Shown here: positions 58,684-64,000 of the stretch, one piece after another | Layout of the letters: every line of letters begins with the position of its first letter | Numbering within the stretch: the first letter of the stretch is position 1 | From: Conidiobolus coronatus NRRL 28638 | Lineage: Eukaryota; Entomophthoromycota; Entomophthoromycetes; Entomophthorales; Conidiobolaceae | DNA length: 64,000 nucleotides | Assembly (NCBI GenBank): GCA_001566745.1 | Contig: KQ964440.1 | Location: 69,212 to 133,211, forward strand | Reading direction: 5' to 3' | Position numbers and translations under genes: made by a program | Notes under the pieces: generated by a model | What the model was told of the DNA's origin: nothing | The model's input: the letters and a program-made list of their open reading frames with translations, nothing else | Databases searched by the model: none

Positions 58684-59241
58684 TTACGAGGTGCCAGGAA
58701 ATTGTCGCTTGGAAGCCTCAAAGTTGTTACACCTAGCTTTGACCTCCTCCAGCATCCTTAGGAATCTAGTTTCCCCGGGTGGTAACCCCTCTACCTCCAT
58801 TATGTCAGAGTCCCACCACCCTATGGGTGCAGTATCCACTATTCGACTTCTACTTGCCTCTATCTCTGATGGAAATATTTCCTGGGTCTCTGTGTTCAGA
58901 GTATAATATGCAACTCTGGTACCAAAGGTAGAAATTCCATAAAATACATCAATGAAACTTGGGTACTTGTCAGCTAGTTGCAAAAACCTCTTTTTCATCT
59001 GGCTATCTGCTTCTTGCCTACCAGAGATGTATCTTAAGTTGCTGGGAGGTTTGATCTCTAAGAACATAATGGGGTTAGCATTACGCTCAACTATATATTC
59101 TACTGTGAGATCTATTGAATCCCCCTCACCAACTGCTTGAGCAACAGGGGCAACGGGGTATCCTTCTGATAGTGGGAAGCACTCCACTAAAAGGCCATTG
59201 TATGGAGCGTAGTACTCTTTTTCTAAATTTGTATTTTCCAC
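58684..59241 (-). CDS. PD-(D/E)XK-like protein, effector-type
   Basis: Intact 185-residue frame, ATG at 59241, stop at 58684. It contains GDSIDLTVEYIVERNANPIM followed by FLEIKPPSN, i.e. an Asp-bearing strand, then a hydrophobic strand ending in E-x-K, then RQEADSQMKKRFLQLADKYP and FYGISTFGTRVAYYTLN. The D...E-x-K pair followed by a helix with Q and a strand fits the restriction-endonuclease-like fold; LEIKPPSNL with a Pro after the Lys is seen in fungal Crinkler-like and transposase-derived nuclease-fold proteins. No signal peptide. GC content is slightly higher than that of neighbouring orphans, so it may have a different origin. Confidence 0.6.
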   Translation of the reverse strand: MENTNLEKEYYAPYNGLLVECFPLSEGYPVAPVAQAVGEGDSIDLTVEYIVERNANPIMFLEIKPPSNLRYISGRQEADSQMKKRFLQLADKYPSFIDVFYGISTFGTRVAYYTLNTETQEIFPSEIEASRSRIVDTAPIGWWDSDIMEVEGLPPGETRFLRMLEEVKARCNNFEASKRQFPGTS

Positions 59242-59363
59242 TATTTCAAACCTAACTTTTATGTGATATGGAATGTATTACATCCTTAACTATGATTTGG
59301 TTGCCAAATCTAATTATATTTTGGCTATTAAAATTAATTAATTTTTTGTTGCTATAACTAATT

Positions 59364-60210
59364 ATGGTGTTTACTAAAGAAAAAAGCGTATTCGATATTA
59401 TTTCTGCTCAAGATCATTTTACTTCTATTACCCTTAAATTTAAAACAGGATTTTCTCATGAAATTTGTGGAATTAATGTTTTCCAGTTTCTTCAAACATT
59501 TGATTGTATAATTACTAATGAAGGGGATTCTGATTTGAAATTGTGCTTTAATGGAATAGATCTAGATGATTTTGAAAAGAATCACTGTACTATTTTTTAT
59601 AAAGGAACAGATCTATTTGGAGATAAGGAAATAAAAGAATTTGAATTATCATTTAATATTTTAAAAAGATTTAAAATTGAGGATTTATGGGGTGAAGAAA
59701 TAATAGAAGAAGAATTTTTTGGTAAATCCTTTTATCATTTGGATGATTATGCAAGTACAAGGAGAGGTTTAATACCAGTATTTGAAAAAATAGATAATGA
59801 ATACATTGAAGATAAAATGAAAAAAATTAATTTCAAATTCAATAACGCAATAATTGAATACAATGACTTCTTTGAAAATAAATATAAAAATGCTTTCTAT
59901 AACTATGATGATGATTATTTATTTTTTAGGGATATTTATAAACAAGATAGAAAGACATATGGAATAGATCCTTGGGTTTTCTTCAAATGTCAATATTGCA
60001 AATATGGTAAGATAGAAGAAATTCATTAAGAAGTTCAATGACATCTGTAAAAATGATTTATTTGATTTACCTTTCTCAGATGATAGAGACAAGAAAAATT
60101 TTTATTTACTAACTCTTATGCATAGGAAGTTTTGTTCAAATTATTTAAGCAAGTTAGGGTTAGATGATGATTTTATAAAAATAGCTAGGAAATTTTTAGA
60201 TTATTATTAA
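59364..60210 (+). pseudogene. AT-rich orphan gene, frameshifted near its end
   Basis: ATG at 59364 opens a 221-residue frame to TAA 60027-60029 with FDIISAQDHFTSITLKFKTG, then FQFLQTFDCIITNEGD and ENKYKNAFYNYDDDYLFFRD. The overlapping frame continues from about 60005 with KKFIKKFNDICKNDLFDL, then MHRKFCSNYLSKLGLDDDF to TAA at 60208-60210. The two parts together would encode about 280 residues. Composition (Phe, Asp, Asn, Lys) is like giant-virus or amoebal orphan genes. The first part is preceded by TTAATTAATTTTTTG, an AT-rich promoter-like tract. Not recognised. Confidence 0.45.
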
Positions 60211-60240
60211 TGTAAACAAAAAGAACATTAAAGATAATAT

Positions 60241-60477
60241 GGAACTTATCAAAGAGCTAGAATTAAAAGGATTCTTAGGTGAAAAATGCGAAAAATAAAA
60301 AGAAAATTTCAAGAGGATTTTACAAAAGACATAAATGAGAAATCTGTGGAAATGACTAAAATGATAACTAACTTTTTAGATGAAAGCAATATAGACTATA
60401 AAATATCTTGGGATCACATTGAAGAATATCAAATTGTCAGCACAACTTCAAAAATAGAATCTGATAAATTACCATAA
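60241..60477 (+). pseudogene. Small orphan ORF, frameshifted
   Basis: ATG at 60240 starts MELIKELELKGFLGEKCEK, which stops; a second frame (60286-60477) reads MRKIKRKFQEDFTKDINEKS with NFLDESNIDYKISWDHIEEY. Charged helices, likely coiled coil, perhaps a continuation of the previous orphan. Not recognised. Confidence 0.35.
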
Positions 60478-61822
60478 ATAGCCTTCCCCGGGGGTGTGCA
60501 GTTTCCCTCCTACTCCTAGGTTAATAATTGTTAAGGTTATTTTATTATTATACTCAAGGGTATGAGAAGGCATTTATTCTAAGAGTTATTGTTGTATGCA
60601 TTCTTTTTAGCTCCAGGTTGGAGTGTCTGAGCGGAATCTTTAGTGTTTACATTAATTTGCAGATTACCTTTACCTTTCATCACTTGGCTTATGATAGTTG
60701 ATTGAAGTAGTTGTGACTTTAATAGACTTGCAAGAAGAACAAAAGTATCAAAAATATGTGCTCGACAGACATTTTGAGAGTTGGACGGGCTAAGCTAAAG
60801 AATAAAAAGGAGTTTGACACGTACACGGTATTACTCGACGGGCAAGATGCATTGGTTACCATTATAGATGAGGCGGACAGCTTAAAAGGCAGCAGAACGT
60901 CAAAGAAACAAGGAAGCATGGGCAGAGTGTGCACGGATGGGGGTATTATTACAGTTTAAGTAAGACTGGTCTATCTCCGACACAGTACGGCACGCCATAC
61001 AGAAAGCCAAGGAAGCAACTCCTCCCCAGCTGGGAATCTGATTATAATAAAAAATTTGGAGCCCTTAGGTCGGAAATTGAGACTGGGTTTGCCCACATGG
61101 GTCAGATGTTTGGGTTTTAAGCAATGAATCCCGCTCGTACTCATATATCAAGCAACGCCACAGGCTAAAGATGAAGATCTGTATTTTACTTCGAAATATA
61201 AAACCTAAGCCCCACCATAGCGATTGGAGAGAAGATCGCTTTAATTACAATAACCGAAAACAACGAATCTATTATCCATGGGCGCATTCATCAAAGCGAA
61301 CAAAAGCGCAAAGAAACTGATAGTGAAAAAAGGGATGAGCAGGATAGCTGCCTTGATGTCTATTACGATAATATGGAAAATGGGACAATCAATCGAACCA
61401 CGTCATCCGACAACATTAGTGAAGATATGTCTCTTGAAACCTCTTCAGAGGGCAATCCTGATGACAATGAATTTGGTATTAGAATATTGGATAGAAAAGT
61501 CGAACAAAACTCAATATTTTATAATAAATATTATGGCTCAGCCCCGACTTGTTCAAGTACAGAAGTAAAGCCAGAAATCTCCAAAAGAAATGCATCTTAT
61601 GCGGGATATTTATCTAGGGGAGATCTTTCAGAATCAAGCCTATCAGAAGGGAATGGTTCAAAATCAAGCTTTACAATAACATTAGGTACATTAAAAAAGA
61701 AAGTTTAGCAAGTGCCACAAGGTTTTTAACTACATACTTTGGTCAAAGAGGAAGCTCTTTCCATCCTACCCTATATAGCTTAGTTAACCAAATTACAAAA
61801 ACTTTACATAAGTGATTTAAAG
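60478..61822. other. Spacer with short unassigned frames
   Basis: Plus frames at 60756-60959, 60929-61120 (PTQYGTPYRKPRKQLLPSWE) and 61373-61708 (111 residues, Ser-rich: SYAGYLSRGDLSESSLSEG) are open but unrecognised; the last, with an ATG start, is the best candidate for a real small gene. Nothing else noted before the fumarase relic. Confidence 0.35.
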
Positions 61823-61939
61823 GTCGTTTATGAAATTCAACACACTCTTATCCCCGCTTTAAAGACTCTCAGAGATGAATTAGACAACAAGGCCAAGAGC
61901 TTCAAGCACATCATTAAGATCGGTCGTACCCATTTACAA

Positions 61940-61987
61940 GTAAGTATACTAAATGCCAGTTTATAATACTTATTAACAATCAATTAG
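61940..61987 (+). other. Intron 1 of the fumarase relic (48 nt)
   Basis: GTAAGT donor after CAA, TTAG acceptor before GATGCC; TTAAC about 12 nt before the 3' end may be the branch site. Phase 0. Confidence 0.85.
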
Positions 61988-62119
61988 GATGCCACTCCCT
62001 TGACTCTTGGTCAAGAATTCTCTGACTACGTTCAACAATTAACCTATGGTATTGAACGTGTTGAACAAACTCTCCCTAGATTATACAACTTAGCTCAAGG
62101 TGGTACCGCTGTTGGAACT

Positions 62120-62173
62120 GTAATTTACATAATTTAAAAAAAATTTACCATAGTTGCTAACAAAATTCAATAG
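62120..62173 (+). other. Intron 2 of the fumarase relic (54 nt)
   Basis: GTAATT donor, AATAG acceptor; GCTAAC about 15 nt before the 3' end fits a branch site. Phase 0. Confidence 0.85.
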
Positions 62174-62263
62174 GGTTTGAACACTCGTAAGGGTTTCGAT
62201 TCTCAATTCGCTGAAACCATTGCTAAGATCACTAACATCCCCTTCAAGACTGCTCCCAATAAG

Positions 62264-62310
62264 GTAATTTAACTCTGATTCAATCTCAACATTGTCTAAC
62301 TTGCATTTAG
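62264..62310 (+). other. Intron 3 of the fumarase relic (47 nt)
   Basis: GTAATT donor after AAG, TTTAG acceptor; TCTAAC about 12 nt before the 3' end is a good branch site. Phase 0. Confidence 0.85.
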
Positions 62311-62395
62311 TTCGAAGCTTTAGCTGCTCACGATGCTATGGTTGAAGCCCATGGTGCTCTTAACACTGTTGCCACTTCTTTAAGATATATGAAGA

Positions 62396-62868
62396 ATATA
62401 AACTTCTTTGAACTAGATTTCATTAATCCTTTATATTCTACCAAAGGTTACAATTATTTTGATGTATTGAAAAAATTAGATAAACAAGGTATATTATTAG
62501 AAGATGATGCTGTTAAAGCTTGGTATGGTTCAGCGAAATCGACCAGGGTCAATGAAATGAAAAAAGTATTGGAGAGTGTAAGCATTGTTGACAAGATAAG
62601 TAAAGGAGAACTCATTTACGAGAATTTGGATCCAGAAACAAGAAATAAATTAGCATATCAAGGTTTTTCTGAAAGAAGTAGCCCCAACAAATTTATTAAA
62701 AATAAGAAGAGATATTATAATAACCATGTCTCCCCCATAAATTTGCTTGAAAATATTCTACACGGAAATATTTTTGGAGAGAGAGATATCCCTGACGCAG
62801 TTAAACGTACATTCAACGATTTACCTGATAAAATTAAACAAAAATTTGCTCCATCATGTAGAAACTAA
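62396..62868 (+). CDS. Unassigned ORF joined in frame to the fumarase fragment
   Basis: The frame that encodes the last fumarase exon continues without a stop to TAA 62866-62868, giving about 157 foreign residues: INFFELDFINPLYSTKGYNY, LDKQGILLEDDAVKAWYG, GELIYENLDPETRNKLAYQG and RDIPDAVKRTFNDLPDKIKQ. An ATG (MKNI) at about 62389 could start the original gene, so the fusion may be only a chance read-through of an intact start. Composition and position, 27 bp before the family member 62895-63605, suggest a giant-virus-type gene. Family not recognised. Confidence 0.5.
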
Positions 62869-62894
62869 TATATGAACATATCATTATTTAAAAC

Positions 62895-63605
62895 ATGAAT
62901 TCTGTCCGTATTTTTCATAATAAGTTAATAAGTGGCAAGTTAAGCAAATTTGTTTTTAACGACATTCTCTACGATTATTTTTGGGAGATTTATGATTTCT
63001 CGATGCTTAGACACCAACATTATGCATTATCGTGGAACTTCGATTCCAAAGAAGATATAGACAATACAGCTCTATTTTCACTTCTCATAAATAGACATGA
63101 TATTAAAGCGAAAGAGGTTATAAATAAATATATATCCGATAATAGAAAAATAGATTTTGAAACTGTTTTAAGTTTTTCTAGAGTAGAGTGGTTACCATCC
63201 GCATCCAGGGAGATGACTCAGTTATTGTTAGACTCGTTCCCAGATAATGATGATATTAATTATATTGCTACAAGTTGGAGTATAATGTCTAATTACGATA
63301 TTCCAAATCTAAAGTATGCGCATGATCATGATCTTGTTTATAAAAGTGTTGGTAAAGAAATTCCAAATCATAAGTATGGAATAAAGATTTGTAGAGAGAC
63401 TCGTGGTATAAAAATAAGTGAAGGTAATGACGGTATCCATGGAGATAATATTATAAACGTTGGAAGCAAGAAAAGGTTTGATAAAATATGGGATAAACCT
63501 GATATATATAGTATTTACGATTGTATTAATGATACGGATTATGATTGGACGATGAGAACCTTTAAGCTTGACAACCCAAATTATGAACTAGAGGAATGCG
63601 ATTAG
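62895..63605 (+). CDS. Member of the unassigned paralogous family (full-length copy 2)
   Basis: Intact, 236 residues, ATG at 62895, TAG at 63603-63605. Related to 20933-21688 across its length: IYDFSMLRHQHYALSW, ALFSLLINRHDIKAKEVINK, EWLPSASREMTQLLL and IATSWSIMSNYDIPNLKYAH align with the other copy without large gaps. It starts MNSVRIFHNKLISGKLSKFV. The C-terminal quarter is more divergent. Both copies are uninterrupted although the surrounding DNA is full of relics, which suggests recent acquisition or selection. Helical-repeat architecture is likely; function unknown. The upstream ORF 62396-62868 is on the same strand and may be a cotranscribed or companion gene. Confidence 0.7.
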   Translation: MNSVRIFHNKLISGKLSKFVFNDILYDYFWEIYDFSMLRHQHYALSWNFDSKEDIDNTALFSLLINRHDIKAKEVINKYISDNRKIDFETVLSFSRVEWLPSASREMTQLLLDSFPDNDDINYIATSWSIMSNYDIPNLKYAHDHDLVYKSVGKEIPNHKYGIKICRETRGIKISEGNDGIHGDNIINVGSKKRFDKIWDKPDIYSIYDCINDTDYDWTMRTFKLDNPNYELEECD

Positions 63606-63913
63606 GTTGGTTTGCACACAGATAGAATTTTAAAACTTAGAATTTTAGAGTTTAGAGCTAAGATTTCCAACAGAATTTCCAAATTTGGTATAAAGTGTTA
63701 GAAATTTAGACTTCCTAATATAGCGAGAATTGGTTTAGGTGCAAGTTAAAGAGGGCGGTAGCGGTGTGAAAGAGGGTGGTTCTAGCAGTTATTACCAAAT
63801 AAGGAGAAATTGGTGTAAAGAATTTTAAACTCTCGGATACTTTCGGATTCTTTCGGAAACTTGCGGAAATGTAAAATTGAATAAAAAAATTAATATAAAA
63901 AGTAATAATAAAA
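63606..63913. other. Spacer with a tandem CTTTCGGAAAC-like repeat
   Basis: At 63829-63869 the sequence ACTCTCGGATACTTTCGGAT, TCTTTCGGAAACTTGCGGAA consists of four approximate 10-11-bp units (CTyTCGGAaa). The stretch before the next ATG is AT-rich (AATAAAAAAATTAATATAAA). Confidence 0.5.
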
Positions 63914-64000
63914 ATGTCTAAATTCAATAACGAGCAATATATTAACGAAAGAAATGTGCTAGAGACATTGTCCAAAGAGTTTTTATCTGGAGAGTATGAC
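63914..64000 (+). CDS. Partial ORF cut by the window end
   Basis: ATG at 63914 opens a frame of 29 codons that runs off the window: MSKFNNEQYINERNVLETLS and then KEFLSGEYD. It has an AT-rich 5' flank as the other AT-rich orphan genes do. Nothing can be said about its family. Confidence 0.4.
   Translation, partial: MSKFNNEQYINERNVLETLSKEFLSGEYD

Larger units (their letters stand above)
61823..62395 (+). pseudogene. Fumarase (class II, FUM1-type) fragment with three introns
   Basis: Four exon pieces read [31 protein letters not shown] | [31 protein letters not shown] | [20 protein letters not shown] and [10 protein letters not shown] | FEALAAHDAMVEAHGALNTV followed by ATS. Bars mark introns at 61940-61987, 62120-62173 and 62264-62310, all between codons (phase 0) and all GT...AG. 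The G-R-T-H-x-Q-D-A-T-P catalytic loop and G-x-T-A-V-G-T-G are intact, as in class II fumarases. The fragment begins at about residue 140 and ends at 62390, before the S-S-x-M-P-G-K-x-N-P active loop. At 62395 the frame passes directly into an unrelated ORF. Since the introns are kept, the copy was made from genomic DNA. The coding part is otherwise clean. Confidence 0.9.

Noticed and set aside
1-64000. CRISPR array, rRNA genes or bacterial operon structure
   Set aside because: No regularly spaced repeats, no rRNA core sequences and no Shine-Dalgarno-like spacing; introns and gene content are eukaryotic.

Overview
The window looks like a piece of a eukaryotic nuclear genome, most likely a fungus or a close relative, that is full of decayed DNA and contains remnants of a large nucleocytoplasmic DNA virus (NCLDV, giant-virus-like). 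The host call rests on a TFIIE-beta gene, a mitochondrial ABC1/ADCK2-type kinase-like gene, an NDR/LATS-type AGC kinase that resembles fungal Dbf2/Sid2, and a fumarase relic with three short (47-54 nt) phase-0 introns carrying CTAAC/TTAAC-like branch sites. The DNA is AT-rich and coding density is low. I cannot name a species. A misassembled or contaminated contig is not excluded, and there is one 268-nt run of N at 18239-18506.

Only a few genes look intact: TFIIE-beta (11080-11940), a VOC-fold protein (13100-13453), an mRNA capping enzyme with triphosphatase, guanylyltransferase and N7-methyltransferase modules (28077-29975), the ADCK2-like gene and its upstream neighbour (42470-45545), the AGC kinase (52440-54008), and about ten unassigned AT-rich ORFs. 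Nearly everything else recognisable is a short shred of a gene, cut at both ends and often frameshifted. Cellular shreds: NRPS-type terminal region, cysteine desulfurase, thioester reductase, BCKDH E1-beta, class-3 lipase, LysM, dynein heavy chain, glycine dehydrogenase, bulb-lectin protein, ADE16/17, SelO, Vps10/sortilin, ubiquitin protease, P5C dehydrogenase, BAHD acyltransferase, papain-type protease and fumarase. Because the fumarase shred keeps its introns, these pieces moved as DNA and not through mRNA.

Viral-type relics are scattered: RNA polymerase largest subunit (4423-4689), D6/D11-type helicase motif VI (22060-22248), two separate family-B DNA polymerase exonuclease pieces (22284-23053 and 24278-24515) and RNA polymerase second subunit (51252-51629). 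The capping enzyme is the only full-length member of this viral set. A family of unassigned paralogues (20933-21688 and 62895-63605, with broken copies at 39178-39343 and 49945-50160) is probably part of the same foreign fraction.

A second theme is a set of at least five unrelated-looking ORFs that each carry a beta-strand/E-x-K signature of PD-(D/E)XK nuclease-fold domains (5009-5686, 31272-31721, 54789-55171, 55796-56035, 58684-59241). These resemble the nuclease-like effector or Crinkler-type proteins of early-diverging fungi. Non-coding stretches hold several dispersed short repeats, a LINE-like reverse-transcriptase relic (47734-48978), and a ~47-bp inverted repeat shared by 24610-24660 and 47828-47874. 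The picture is a degenerate, repeat-rich, accessory compartment that has taken in viral and duplicated host DNA and is being shredded, with a handful of genes kept whole.
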